Part shown: in pieces, positions 21,905 to 32,734 of the stretch | Layout of the letters: each line of letters begins with the position of its first letter | Position numbering within the stretch: the stretch's first letter is position 1 | DNA from: Mauremys mutica | Taxonomy: Eukaryota > Chordata > Testudines > Geoemydidae | Direction of reading: 5' to 3' | Length of the DNA stretch: 64,000 nt | Assembly: GCF_020497125.1 (NCBI RefSeq) | Contig: NC_059080.1 | Coordinates: 45,573,563 to 45,637,562, forward strand | Position numbers and translations under genes: made by a program | The notes under the pieces: generated by a model | What the model was told of the DNA's origin: nothing | Database searches by the model: none | What the model saw: the letters and a program-made list of their open reading frames with translations, nothing else

Positions 21905-23270
21905 TAGGGCTTTTGATTAATTGCAGTTAACTCATGCGATTAACTAAAACAAATTAATCGCGATTTAAAAAATTAATCACAATCGCACTGTTAAACGATA
22001 GAATACCAATTGAAATTTATTAAATATTTTGGATGTTTTTCTTCATTTTCAAATATATCAATTTCTGTTACAACACAGAATACAAAGTGTACAGTGCTCA
22101 CTTTATATTTTTATTACAAATTTTGCGCTGTAAAAATGATAAAAGAAATGGTATTTTTCAGTTCAACTCATACAAGTACTGTAGTGCAATCTCTTTATCA
22201 TGAAAGTGCAACTTACAAATGTAAGTTTTTTTGTTACATAACTGCACTCAAAACAATGTAAAACTTCAGAGTTTACAAGTCCACTCAGTCCTACTTCTTG
22301 TTCAGCCAATCACTAAGGCCTGGTCTACACTGGGGGGGGAGTCGATCTAAGGTACGCAACTTCAGCTACGTGAATAGCGTAGCTGAAGTCGAAGTACCTT
22401 AGCTCGAATTACTTATCCGTCCTCATGGCGCGGGATCGACGTCCACGGCTCCCCCGTCGACTCCGCTACCGCCACTCGCTCCGGTGGAGTTCCGGAGTCG
22501 ACGGGAGCGCGTTCGGGGTTCGATATATCGCGTCTAGATCCGGTGGGTAGTGAAGACGTACCCTTAGAGAAACAAGTTTTTTTACATTTAGGGAAGATAA
22601 TGCCCACTTCTTAATTACAATGTCACCTGAAAGTGAGAACAGGCTTTTGCATGGCAATGTTGTAGCTGGCGTTGCAAGCTATTTACGTGCCAGATGCGCT
22701 AAAGATTCATATGCCTCTTCATGCTTTGGCCATCGTTCCAGAGACATGCTTCCATGCTGATGATGCTTGTTAAAAAAATAATGCGTTAATTAAATTAGTG
22801 ACTGAACTCCTTGGGGGAAAATTATATGTCTCCTGGTCAGTTTTACCCGCATTCTGCCATATATTTTATGTTACGGCAGTCTTGGATGATGACCCAACAC
22901 ATGTTGTTGTTCATTTTAAGACCCCTTTCACAGCAGATGTGACAAAACACAAAGACGGTACCAATGTGAGATTTATAAAGATAGCTACAGCACTTGTCGC
23001 AAGATTTAAGACTCTGAATTGCCTTCCAAAATCTGAGAGGGACGAGGCATGGAGCATGCTTTCAGAAGTCTTAAAAGAGCAACACTCCAAAGCGGAAACT
23101 ACAGAATCCGAAGCACCAAAAAAGAAAACCAACCTTCTGCTGGTGGCATCTGACTGAGATGATGAAAGTGAACATGCATCGGTCTGTACAGCTTTGGATC
23201 GTTATCGAGCAGAACCTGTCATCAGCATGGATGCATGTTCTCTGGAATACTATCCTGAATCGTGCTGAAA
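21905..23270. mobile_element. decayed hAT element with inverted transposase segments
   Basis: The left part starts tagggcttttgattaattgc. Its stretch 22567-22760, read antisense, encodes the hAT C-terminal dimerisation segment (LFSLSGDIVIKKWA, ATPAT-like text just before). The right part, read sense at 22798-23250, encodes an upstream transposase segment (119 codons to 23157, then LDRYRAEPVISMDAC after a stop). The two coding pieces therefore face opposite ways around about 22760. The BED finger and DDE core are not present and the frames are broken, so it is inactive. A miniature element interrupts the left part at 22317-22563. Confidence 0.65.
22317..22563. mobile_element. Harbinger-type miniature element nested in the hAT copy
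   Basis: The ends are ggcctggtctacac and, reverse-complemented, 'gggtacgtcttcac'. Flanking trinucleotides taa (22314-22316) and tta (22564-22566) fit the TWA target preference of Harbinger transposons. The interior has an exact 12-bp hairpin (22359-22370 pairing with 22378-22389), extended by a further taaggtac/gtacctta pair. Confidence 0.75.
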
Positions 23271-25325
23271 AGCCAAAACCCCTGATTTCTTTTGGCAGGA
23301 ACTAAATCTCAACAAACTCTATTTCAAAAACCCCCAAATGCAATGTTTTGGCTTGCTCCTGGGGCAGTTGGCTATATGAGCAAGCAGCTGCCCAGGTTGT
23401 CGGGCAGTCTGGCGGTCAAGCTGCCTGGAGTGCCTGGACCCCGAGGAGCCAGCTGGTTTGGTGGTCGAGCAGCCCGGGGAGCTGGACACCAGGAGATTGA
23501 GGACATTGGGCGCTTGATGGCCAGCTGCTTGGCACCATATAGCTAGGGGAGCTGGGGAGTGGGGAGCAGGGGAACCAGCCAGCTGGCTACCTGGCACCCT
23601 GGGGAGCTGAGGATTTGGGGAGCGAGATGAGTGGGTGTGTTTGCAGGAAACCAGGCAGGTTTCCCTCAAACACTTTGATGGAATGTTTCAATTTAACCAA
23701 ATTGGAATTTTCTGGTGTTAAAACTGTTCCCTTGGAGAAGTTCTGAGCAGCTCTGTTTAGAAGTCATGGGAGAGTGCTCTTTCCTCGGCGTCAGTAATGA
23801 CGGATGCCTCCACCTGGGGTGCTGGGCTGCTCGGGGTGCCTACTTTGAAATGAACCATAAAACAAAGCACGCCTGGCCACTCCTGTAAGGAAAGATCCAT
23901 GGGGCCTGTTAGCACAGAGATTGTAGATGATATATTCTGGCCACCTTCCAACTCACCTTACCATGTTTTCTCTGAAGTTTCAATTAGGTACATTATCTGC
24001 CTTCACTTCCACTGCGAAACTGTGATGTAGCTTTGCTGTTAAACGGTTGCTGTGCTCTACCCCAGAGGTGGCTGTGTCCAGTTACAAAGGAAGTGACCCT
24101 GGCAGATCTCTGACCTTTCTCACAGGGTGGGTTATGAGTCTTTTGATGCGGTTCTGCTCCAAAGAAAGGAAGGAAGGACTGTGTAGAACAGGCACACAGC
24201 AGAGTCCTGTTCGTGTGTGTCAGGATTTTTACTCTTCTGAGCCCCACAGAGACCAATCAGCTGTAGGAAAGGGAGCTGAGGTCACCCTGAGAATTGGTTA
24301 CTAAATTCCAGTTGCTAGGCCAGCTCAGGAGATGAATAGCAGCAGATCTTTCGGAGCTGTTGTTTTGGACTGTCTGTAGACTCAGCCAGGTAGCACTACA
24401 TCTGAAGATTATCTTTGCAACCATAGGGGCCGGAGATCTAGCGCTTTTTTGCTCTGAGCGACAGCAGTGCAACCCCATGGATTGCAGTGGATTACTCCTG
24501 ATTTATACAGGTGTAATGGAAAGCAGAAGATTTTTAGACAAAGAGCTTAGATTCTGCGACAATTGGAAAATAAATTGTGAATTTGTGGTTGCGAAATTGT
24601 GTTAATACAGAGGGCCCTGCCCCCAATCTGAATTTTTTAGATTCCGAGTAAAACTGCCCTTTAATTTGCTGCAGTTGAAACAGGACTTGCTCATCATTGG
24701 ATCAAAATGGTTTCAAAGAGCCAAGTATTGTTCATTGTTACAGATGGGTCTTTAGTTGGTTGCTGGCTGTGTTTTTCTGGCACTGCTGAGGTGAAGGGAG
24801 GGTTTCACACCTAGACTAAGATGCATCAGGCCAGTGAATCTGCATGGTGTAAGGAGTGGTTGGCTCGGATTCTCTGCCCACTCTTATTGGAGCAGCGGCT
24901 GCCTGGGCTGTCTCACCCCCCCAGCTTGTGTTTCCTTTCCTCCCATGATCTATTTTTATCTCTGCTAAGCACACAAACCAAGTCCACCTGCAGCTTCCCT
25001 GACTCACTTCCTCATTCACCTGCATGACAGGAAAGGCAGGAGCTGCTCATTTGCATGCAGCCATGCCATTGGTCTATTGATACTTTGGTTTGAGCTGGCG
25101 GCTTCCCTGGGCTGGGATAGCAAGTACAGCTTCCCCGGGCTCCAGCTTGCAACTTGTCCTGCCTTTGACTCACTTGCTCAGAAACCATGAATTGCGAGGC
25201 AGACCCAGTCCCAGGAGCGTAGCTGCGTGCAGGAGGAGAGCAGCGTTGGTTGACAGCGCCAGAGAGCAAGGTTTGGATACTGGTATAATGTCACCATCTG
25301 ACGTGGACAGATTAGGGAGGTGAAT
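23271..25325. other. non-coding stretch, no gene recognised
   Basis: Repeated 'agctgg' and 'gggagc' wording at 23440-23620 gives low-complexity open frames. At 23660-23740 a 'tttgatggaatgtttcaatt' segment may be an old DNA-element end. Nothing else was recognised. Confidence 0.4.
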
Positions 25326-25432
25326 ATTTATTTCTGTCTCTCTTATACACACGCACACACAGCTCCCAGGTACACATATACACTCACTCTTTCTCATTCA
25401 TTTTCACACTCACAGTTCCCCATTCCAGGTAC

Positions 25433-25487
<55 letters not shown>

Positions 25488-25640
25488 CTCTCCGGGTATG
25501 TACATGCGCACGCATGCACACACACACACCTACCTCAGTAGTGTGTATGTGTGTGCGCGCACACATACACACACACACAGCTCCTAGGTTCACACACTCT
25601 CTTTCTCACACACATACACACGACTCCCAGATACCCCATC
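25326..25640. repeat. CA-rich microsatellite region
   Basis: An uninterrupted (CA)n of about 26 units lies at 25433-25484. It sits in a wider stretch of imperfect CA/CACACT repeats. Open frames here encode only His/Thr-type repeats and are artefacts. Confidence 0.95.
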
Positions 25641-26295
25641 TTCCTTTCCTACAGATCCCACAGATCCACACTAACATAGGCACCCCGATGTACGCTAGAC
25701 CCAAACATACAGGCTTACCACACATAGAGACAGGTACTCACAAATACACTCCTACGGCTGCACAGGAGCATGGAGGTCTCTTCTTTCTGTTTCTCACCTA
25801 CATGTCCACAGGCAGAGACTATATTTAGCTCTTTCTCGGGCCTGAAACGTGTATTCCTCCGGAGGGTATCTCTGCAGAAGGGCTGAGAGAAATCTCTTCC
25901 ACTGCCAGCCAGACCGGGACGGGGGAAGGGGAAGTCTGTGCCTTCTGCATATTCTGCATGTGCCTCAGACTTCCCTGGGGGAGCCCGTCCAGGGCATGTG
26001 CCTTTGGGGCCAATGAGTGGCCATTAGTTTCTCAAGCATTAGCACAGACCTTTGGAATGGCCATGGTGGAGCTGACCAATGGGCCAGGTGTCTCCAGCCA
26101 TGAACAATGCAGAAGCCAGGTGTAAAACCCTGTAGTGCACATTATTATGCATTGCTCTCTGCCTCCTGCTGGCAATCAGCTCACCATTTCAGGCAGGAGT
26201 GCTAGCCCTTGAAATGTTGTGTAGCTTATAGACTAGAGCCTGACCCCACTGACCTGCCTTGCATAGACTAGGAGGGTGTTGAGAAAAGGCCTTTC
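25641..26295. other. non-coding stretch, nothing recognised
   Basis: No gene, RNA or repeat family was recognised. Confidence 0.4.
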
Positions 26296-26420
26296 TTCCT
26301 GCCAGTGTGAGATCTGTGAGCTGGGGGATTGCCTCCCAAGGAAAGTCGTGGAAGCCTCAGTCTCTTGAGTCATTTAAAACCAGAGAGTAGCTTGTAGGGA
26401 CAGTCCAGGCCTGGTCCTTG
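26296..26420 (+). mobile_element. old CR1 LINE 3' region fragment
   Basis: The wording 'gggggattgcctcccaagga', 'gtcgtggaagcctcagtctc' and 'gagtcatttaaaaccagag' corresponds to the CR1 3' untranslated region. The copy is short and diverged. Confidence 0.5.
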
Positions 26421-26725
26421 AGTGAATCAGATGATGATAATGGTATTTACATTGTGCTTTTAATTTTCGATGGTGTAATCCTCACAGAAGTTCTGTGGGC
26501 AAGTGAAGTATCTTTGACTAGATGATTGGGTGCCCCATGAGGCTGCTTCCATCTCTAACATCTGTGATGCTGGGATAGTAAATGGAGCAGTTGCCAGTCT
26601 GATATGGTGATCCACATCTTTCCTCCCCCCCCGCTGCTAACATTTAAGGGTAGGGGAATGGGCTGGCAAAAAAAACTCAAATTCCCATGAAAATGTTGAC
26701 AGATACATAGCCAAATAATCCTGCT
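26421..26725. other. non-coding stretch, nothing recognised
   Basis: No gene or repeat family was recognised. The minisatellite starts at its right edge. Confidence 0.4.
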
Positions 26726-27165
26726 TAGTGTACATAGGTGGCCATGTGTGTTTGTGCAGGAGGCAGTGGGTGTGTGAATGCACATATGTGGGTATGCGTG
26801 TCTGGGTGGGGAGGTGGTGGGTGTATGAATACACATATGTGGTCATGTGTGTCTGGGTGGAGAGGTGGTGGGTGTGTGAATGCACATATGTGAGCATGCA
26901 TGTCCGGATGAGGAGGTGATGGGTGTGTGGGCATGTGTGTTTGTGCAGGAGGTAGTGGGTGTGTGAATGCACATATGTGGCATGTGTGTCTTGGCAGGGA
27001 GGCAGTGGCTGTGAATGCATGTATGTGGCATGCGTGTCTGGGCAGGGAAGTGGTATGTGTATGAGAATGCACGTATGTGGCACGGGTTCTGGGCAGGGAG
27101 GTGGTGGGTGTGTGAATGCATGTATGTGGCACAGGGGTCTGGGTGGGAGATGATGGGTGTATACC
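26726..27165. repeat. minisatellite, about 48-52 bp period
   Basis: About eight units share a 'gtgtgaatgcacatatgtgg' core followed by a 'tctgggcagggaggtggtgg'-like half. The gaat core recurs at 26776, 26827, 26878, 26965, 27013, 27065 and 27114, giving spacings of about 51, 51, 48, 52 and 49, with one degenerate unit near 26920. Both strands stay open for long distances because of the repeat, not because of coding. Confidence 0.9.
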
Positions 27166-28390
27166 CAGAGCCAGGCTTATGGGCATGTGTGCTAACAATA
27201 ACACCTGCTGCTTTCTTGCCCAGATCCCTCTCCAGGGCTGACGAGCTGAGCTGGGAGCTGTCAGTAACAGATGCCCAGCTGCTCTTATGAAGGTGTTAGA
27301 GGAAGTTCAAGCCATGCCCTGGAGTACCTATTTCTTCCATTCTCATTGCCCACTGGGGCACTAACCTTCCCCCCCCCATTTATGAAAGGGAAAAAACTGA
27401 TTTGTTTGTTCCTCCTGCGTTTGGCAGAGCGACTTCCCATTGTTGGCTCAGTCCTCAGCTGCGGCTCTGCAGAGCTCCCCACAGCTGAGCATGGCAGCAG
27501 GCGGTAACAATTGCTGCAAGCCGCCTCTCTGACACCGGCCCTGGCCAGGGGCTGAACCAGTGCAGTCTTTAGTGCTCCACAACTGGGTAGGACTGCAGTG
27601 GAGCACAGCCCATACCATGGAGGAGAAGCTGGCTGAGGAGTACTGATATAGAGCTGACTCTGCGTTTAGGGCAGTTTTACGGTCAGTGGCCCCATCCTGT
27701 TGCCACAAAGGGAGGTGACTGCAAGGCAGGAGCTATTTTAAACACCAGGTTTGGGTTTGAATTTTTAAAAATATCAGGTTTTTCACCTTGCAGAGAGGCC
27801 TCAAGGGGCAGGGGGTGGGTACTCCAGCCAGCAGAATTCTCAGTGTTCCCCGGCTGAATCAGCTTCCATTCTCTAAGCCATAACAGTGCCAACTAAGGGG
27901 TCAAAAGTCAGTACCATGCTCTCATTGCCCGTTTGTGCGAGGAGGCGAATTGAGCTGCAGTCACTTCCTGGAAGGGACTTTTTAGCCAAAGGGCATTTTT
28001 CTGACTTGGAAGCTGTTTGGATGGGACTGAGGCTGCACCACCTGTGCCGCAAATTGAATGCATCTTGAGCCATCTCTCCATGGAGACCTGCCAACCAAAG
28101 TAAGGATCTGAGTCTGTCATTGCTTCATTAGTGCTGATATGACTCAAGGAGTGCAGCTGACTCACTACAGTAGTGTTGGAAATACACCTACAACTGAATG
28201 ACTAGCGAATCTGAAGGACTATATGGTATTTGCAAGGCTCTGTTGCTAAGATGATTAGCTGCTTGATTTGTAGCTTGCATGTCAAAGCAAAGGGTCTCTA
28301 GGATGCTGAACAAGATAAAAATATAAATAATAGCTAAGGCTTTGCACTTCTAGTGTCTCCCATTCATGGGTTCAAAGCACTTCCCAAAGG
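27166..28390. other. non-coding stretch, nothing recognised
   Basis: No gene, RNA or repeat family was recognised; the open frames are short and overlap on both strands. Confidence 0.4.
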
Positions 28391-29113
28391 GGTGAGGACT
28401 CCAGCTGGGGGTGCGAGCTCCGGGGTGGGGTGAGAAATTAGGGGTGCAAGGTTTGGGAGGGGTTGCAGGAGAGAGTGCGGGCTCCGGCTGGGGGTGAGGG
28501 CTCTGGGCTCTGGGCTCTGGGCTGGGGTCAGGGATGAGGGGTTTGGGGTGCAGGAGGGGGCTCTGGGCTGGGGCCGAGGGGTTTGGATTGTGGGAGGGGG
28601 CTCAGGGCTTGGGCAGGGGGTTGGGGAGCAGGACAGGGTGCGGGCTCGGAGGGAGTTTGGGTGTGGGAAGGGGTTCCGACCTGGGAAAGGGGTTTCGGGG
28701 TGTGGGCTCTGGCTGGGTGGCACTTACCTCAGGCGGATCCCAGTCACTGGCGCAGTGGGGCTAAGGCAGGCTCCCTGCCTGCCCTGGCTCTGTGCTGCTC
28801 CCGGAAGTGGCCGGAATGTCTGGCCCCTAGGTGGAGGTGTGGCCAGGTGGCTCTGCACAGTGCACGCTACCCGCGTCCACAATCACCACCCCCACAGCTC
28901 CACTGGCCACAGTTCCCAGCCATTGGGAGCTGCGGAGCCAGTGCTTGAGGCGGGGCCAGATTGCAGAGATTCCCTGGCCGTCCCTGTGCCTAGGGGCCTC
29001 CCGCAACTAAGGACATGCCAGCCGCTTCTTGGAGCTGCGCGGAGCCAGGGCAGGCAAGGAGCCTGCCTTATCCCCGGTGGGCCACCGACTAGACTTTTAA
29101 TGGCCTGGTCTTG
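28391..29113. mobile_element. GC-rich non-autonomous DNA element fragment
   Basis: A G-rich left half ('gggtgcgagctccggggtgg', 'ggatgaggggtttggggtgc') leads into 'ggcacttacctcaggcggat' and a right end near 'gactagacttttaatggcct'. The same layout occurs in the element at 60104-62150. No terminal repeats or duplication were found, so it is probably truncated. The 208-codon open frame at 28494 is a GC artefact. Confidence 0.6.
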
Positions 29114-29775
29114 GAGTTGATTGTGTGTGTGTGTATGTGTGTGTGAAAAGGTGCTGTGTTAGGGCCCTGCTGCGTCAGTAAGTGTCTGCATGTGAAATCC
29201 GCCAGTATAAAAGCGAGTGAGCCTCAGAATGGCCCCACCCACCCTTTGACAGCAGTCCTCTCTGTGGCCTCTATGAACACAGCTCCATTGTCTCACTGCT
29301 TAGGTGTGGCACAAGAGTTACAGTAAATAGCCTCTGGCTCCATGCTGTGAGTCTAGCAGCAAGGCACCTGTCCTCTGTGCTTGGAGACACAGCCTGAACC
29401 TCTTGGTGTGGACTCTGCAAGTGGGACAACAGCTGTCAGGGAGCTCCTGATTTTTATAGCCTCCCCCCTCCACACACACACACACACTTTGTTCTTTTCT
29501 AGGAAGGGCTGCTGACGCCCCTGCTCAGAATGCAGGAGGCCTTGGCTTAGGGCCAGCCAAGTTCCATCGCATACTCACAGACTTTACTTGGCAGGAGGAC
29601 ATGGGAGCTGTGCAGGCACTTCTAAAGGAACTCAATGCTTCCCCGGGAAGGCAGCCTCAGCCCTTCTCTGTGCTAGGGGATTTGCCCTGGGTTACAGCTA
29701 CTGGCACAACTGCAGAGCTGCAACCGACTGTGCAGATAGGCAAAGCCAGTTTTAAGCAGGAGGATTGCTCCATCA
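29114..29775. other. non-coding stretch, nothing recognised
   Basis: Short GT and CA runs occur near 29122-29144 and 29473-29487. No gene was recognised. Confidence 0.4.
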
Positions 29776-29980
29776 GTGTGGTCTAGTAGCTAAAGCGCTG
29801 GATGGGGACTCAAAGATATGGGTTCTAGTTCTCTTGCTGGGTGACCTCAGGTGAGTCACTTCCTCTCTCTGTGCCTCAGTTTCCTCATCTGTAAGATCAG
29901 GATAATGATGCTGACCTGCTTTGTAAAGCACTTGGAGATTGACTGATGACAAGTGCTACGTAAGAGCTAGGTGTTATCGC
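29776..29980 (+). mobile_element. MIR-like SINE, nearly full length
   Basis: The head is gtgtggtctagtagctaaag, the core is 'gtgcctcagtttcctcatct', and the tail is 'tttgtaaagcacttggagat' then 'gtaagagctaggtgttatc'. It is the best-preserved copy of the family in the window. Confidence 0.78.
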
Positions 29981-30604
29981 AGTGGGGATATGCCCCGAGG
30001 CTGAAATCACGGCAAATCACCTATGGAATGAAGGCAGAAGGAGGCCGCATTAGCTAGTGGCCAGTACAAAGAGACTGAGTGTCTAGGGGTATGTCTACAC
30101 TATGAAATTAGGTCGATTTTATAGAAGTCGATTTTTAGAAAGCGATTTTATACAGTCGATTGCGTATGTCCCCACTAAGTGCATTAAGTCGGTGGAGTGT
30201 GTCTTCACTAAAGTGGCTAGCATCAACTTACGGAGCGGTGCACTGTTGGTAGCTATCCCACAGTTCCCGCAGTCTCTGCCGCCAATTGGAATTCTGGGTT
30301 AAGCTCCCAATGCCTGATGGGGCAAAAACATTGTCACGGGTGGTTTTGGGTACATGTCATCAGTCACCCCTCCCTCCGTGAAAGCAACGGCAGACAATCA
30401 TTTTGTGCCTTTTTTCCTGGGTTACCCGTGCAGACACCATAGCACGGCAAGCATGGAGCCCACTTAGCTCACCGTCACCGCTGCTGTTGTGGGGAAGTCT
30501 ACTGTGGGGGCTGCTGTGAGCCAAGTAGCCAATGCAATCATTGACGTTCTGTTATCAAGGGTAGTGACTCTGGGAAATGTGCGGGCCTTTTTAAATTTTA
30601 AGTG

Positions 30605-31290
30605 CATCACGTTCCTGTCCTTAGTCACTGGGGAGGAAGTCTTGCAGCTGTACATTCCAGTCTGGTTGGCGCTATAACACCCCATAGCACTTCTGTGGTT
30701 GACACATGTAACAGCTCCAGGGCTCTTGCTCTTTTGCCTTGGCTGAGGTACCTTGCCCTACCAGGACCTCCAAGCATTCGACACAGAAGCACCTGCAGCA
30801 GCTGGCATTGCTACACAGCAGCAGCTCCTTGCCTTCGCAGCAGACGGTGCAGTGGGACTGGTACCCATCCTCATTGGACATGTAACTTGGCCGGGGGTTC
30901 TGGAAACATCTTCCCTGCCTGGCTCCTAGCAACCTCCAGGGCATGATGTACGGCTCCACCGCTTCCGCTGCAACTCTGCTCTCCTGCAACTCAGCTCTCC
31001 TGCTCCCCAGCGACAAGCTTGGGGGATCCATTCTGGTCCTCCTGGGTGCTGCTGGCAGACGTGGTACTGCTGCTCTGGGAGGACTCCTTGGAATCCTCCT
31101 CAGTGAGGTCGTTCAGGGGCTCCTGGACAGACATGGCCATCCTCCTCTTAGAGAACTGAATGGGAGCCAGAGACTCCAAGTCATTCTCTTCTTTAAGTTT
31201 CGTCTGATTGAATGGAGATTCAGTCCTGCCTGGAATATTATGCGAGCTGGAGGCTTCTGCCTCAGGCTGCTCTACCAGAGGGCAGCACCA
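30605..31290 (-). pseudogene. intronless DNMT3B-like fragment inside the Harbinger element
   Basis: The antisense frame 31031-30672 contains a cysteine-rich block ([15 protein letters not shown], then [15 protein letters not shown], then [17 protein letters not shown]). I recognise this as the ADD zinc-binding domain of DNA methyltransferase 3B. After a stop at about 30674 the match continues as PDWNVQLQDFLPSD. In the upstream overlapping frame, [18 protein letters not shown] resembles the end of the DNMT3B PWWP domain. Further upstream (31299-30991) [18 protein letters not shown] resembles its disordered N-terminal region. ADD reads histone H3 tails in the parent enzyme. The pieces lie together without introns, with most of PWWP and all of the methyltransferase domain missing and at least one frameshift and one stop. 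It is a dead fragment. The identification rests on memory, not a search. Confidence 0.75.
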
Positions 31291-31640
31291 TGTGGTCACA
31301 CCTACCCCAGACTATCCCTTGATCCCATGGCTCATGAAGTCTGGACAGTAGTAAGGAGCAGTTCAACTATAGGCTGAGCAAGTGCAGAATGGTGGTAGAA
31401 TGTGCCTTTGGATGTTTAAAAGCTCGCTGGTGCTGTTGGTCAGACCTCAGTGCAACCAACATTCCATTGTTATTTCTGCTTGCTGTGTGCTCCATAATAT
31501 CTCTGGGAGAGTAAGAGGGAGATGTTTATGACGAGGTGGGAGGTTGAGGCAAATCACCTGACATCCGATTTTGAGCAGCCAGACACTAGGGTGATTTGAA
31601 GAGCACAGCAAGGCGTGCTGTGCATCAGAGAGGCTTTGAA
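31290..31640 (+). pseudogene. Harbinger transposase C-terminal remnant
   Basis: Read with frameshifts, the plus strand gives a TYPRLSLDP segment and then FNYRLSKCRMVVECAFGCLK. The second motif, with its N-x-R-L-S and V-E-x-A-F-G elements, is the hallmark of the last DDE block of PIF/Harbinger transposases. An LKARW and IPLLFLLAVCSI tail follows. The final acidic residue region is recognisable, but the frame carries stops and a frameshift near 31330-31370. In an intact element this enzyme would bind the ends and cut and paste the DNA. Confidence 0.8.
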
Positions 31641-31953
31641 AACCAGTTTCATGATGGGCCAGGCTTCAGTGTGACAGTTGTGTGTATTTCTCCTTTGTTG
31701 ATTTTAATTCCCTGCAAGCCAACCACCCTTCCCCCTTCAAAATAAAGTAACTATTGTTTTGAAACCATGCATTCTTTATTAATTACAAAAAAAATTTAGA
31801 TAACGGACAAGGTAGCCCGGGTGGGGGAGGAAGGAAGGAGAAGGCCACATTGCTTATTGTAGCCACACTAAAAATCAAACTGTTTGAATGACAGCCTTCT
31901 GTTGCTTGGGCCATCCTCTGGAGGGGAGTGGCTGGGTGCCTGGAGCCTCCCCC

Positions 31954-32230
31954 TCACATTCTTGGGCATCTGGGTGAGGAGGCTATGGAACATGGGGAGG
32001 AGGATAGGCGGTTATACAGTGGATGCAGCGGGGGTCTGTGCTCTTCTTGGCTTTCCTGCAGCCCCAACAGACGCTTCATCATGTCCGTTTGCTCCCCCAT
32101 TAGCCTCAGTATCGTGTCCTGCCTCCGCTCTTCGCACTCACTTAATTCTTTCCTGGCCTCTGCCACGGAATGCCTCTATGCATTAAGCTGTATCCTATCA
32201 GTGCGGGAGGACTGCATGAGCTTGGAAAAC
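31954..32230 (-). pseudogene. Harbinger Myb-like accessory protein, C-terminal remnant
   Basis: The antisense frame gives a Glu/Arg-rich coiled segment (ARKELSECEERRQDTILRLM, then MMKRLLGLQESQEEHRPPL) followed by a Ser/Pro-rich end. I associate this with the C-terminus of the Myb/SANT-domain protein carried by turtle Harbinger elements. The N-terminal DNA-binding domain is missing. Confidence 0.65.
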
Positions 32231-32734
32231 ATGTCATCGCGAATGCGTTTTTTTTGCCTTCTAATCTGCGATAACCTCAGGGACGGAAGTGATAAGGGGA
32301 CTGTAGAAACATTCTATGCTCTACGATTCTGGGAAGACTGCATGGTCACCAGTGCTGCAGAGTTCACCACGCTGACCAAACAGGAAATGAAATTAAAAAG
32401 TTCCCAGGGCTTTTCCTGTGTACCTGGCCAGTGCATCGGAGTTCAAAGTGCTGTCCATAGTGGTCACAATGGAGCACTCTGGGATAGCTTCCGGCGGACA
32501 ATACTGTCAATTTGCATTCGCACTACCCCAAATTCGACGTAGCAAGGTTGATTTTAGCGCTACTCCCCTCATTGGGGAGGAGTACAGAAGTCTATTTTAA
32601 GAGCCCTTTAGGTCGACGGCACAGGGTTGGTTGTGTGGATGCAGTCATTTTTAAATCGACCTAACGCGGCTAAATTTGACCTAACCCCATAGTGTAGACC
32701 AGGCCTAGGAAACCTCATCTTATTTCTGCCAATA

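Larger units (their letters stand above)
30087..32705 (+). mobile_element. PIF/Harbinger transposon carrying a captured host-gene fragment
   Basis: Inverted ends are gggtatgtctacactatga on the left and, reverse-complemented, ggcctggtctacactatgg on the right; both continue into 'ttaggtc'. Flanking trinucleotides are tag (30084-30086) and tag (32706-32708), consistent with a 3-bp target duplication. Inside, the plus strand holds the C-terminal part of a DDE transposase (about 31290-31640). The minus strand holds the end of a Myb/SANT-type accessory protein (32230-31954). These are the two proteins of Harbinger transposons. The transposase N-terminal and middle region appears replaced by antisense DNMT3B-like sequence (30605-31290). 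All frames are broken, so mobilisation would need proteins supplied elsewhere. Confidence 0.82.

Noticed and set aside
26726..27165. Regular repeats that could suggest a CRISPR array
   Set aside because: Units are contiguous tandem repeats without unique spacers, in a vertebrate genome.
26637..27204. Antisense frames of 148 and 159 codons
   Set aside because: They are produced by the minisatellite repeat; no start context or conserved domain.
28494..29120. Plus-strand frame of 208 codons
   Set aside because: Gly-rich text from a GC-rich DNA element shared with 60104-62150.
30672..31031. The DNMT3B-like frame as a functional small protein
   Set aside because: It lacks the methyltransferase domain, has a stop within the matching region and a frameshift upstream, and sits antisense in a transposon.
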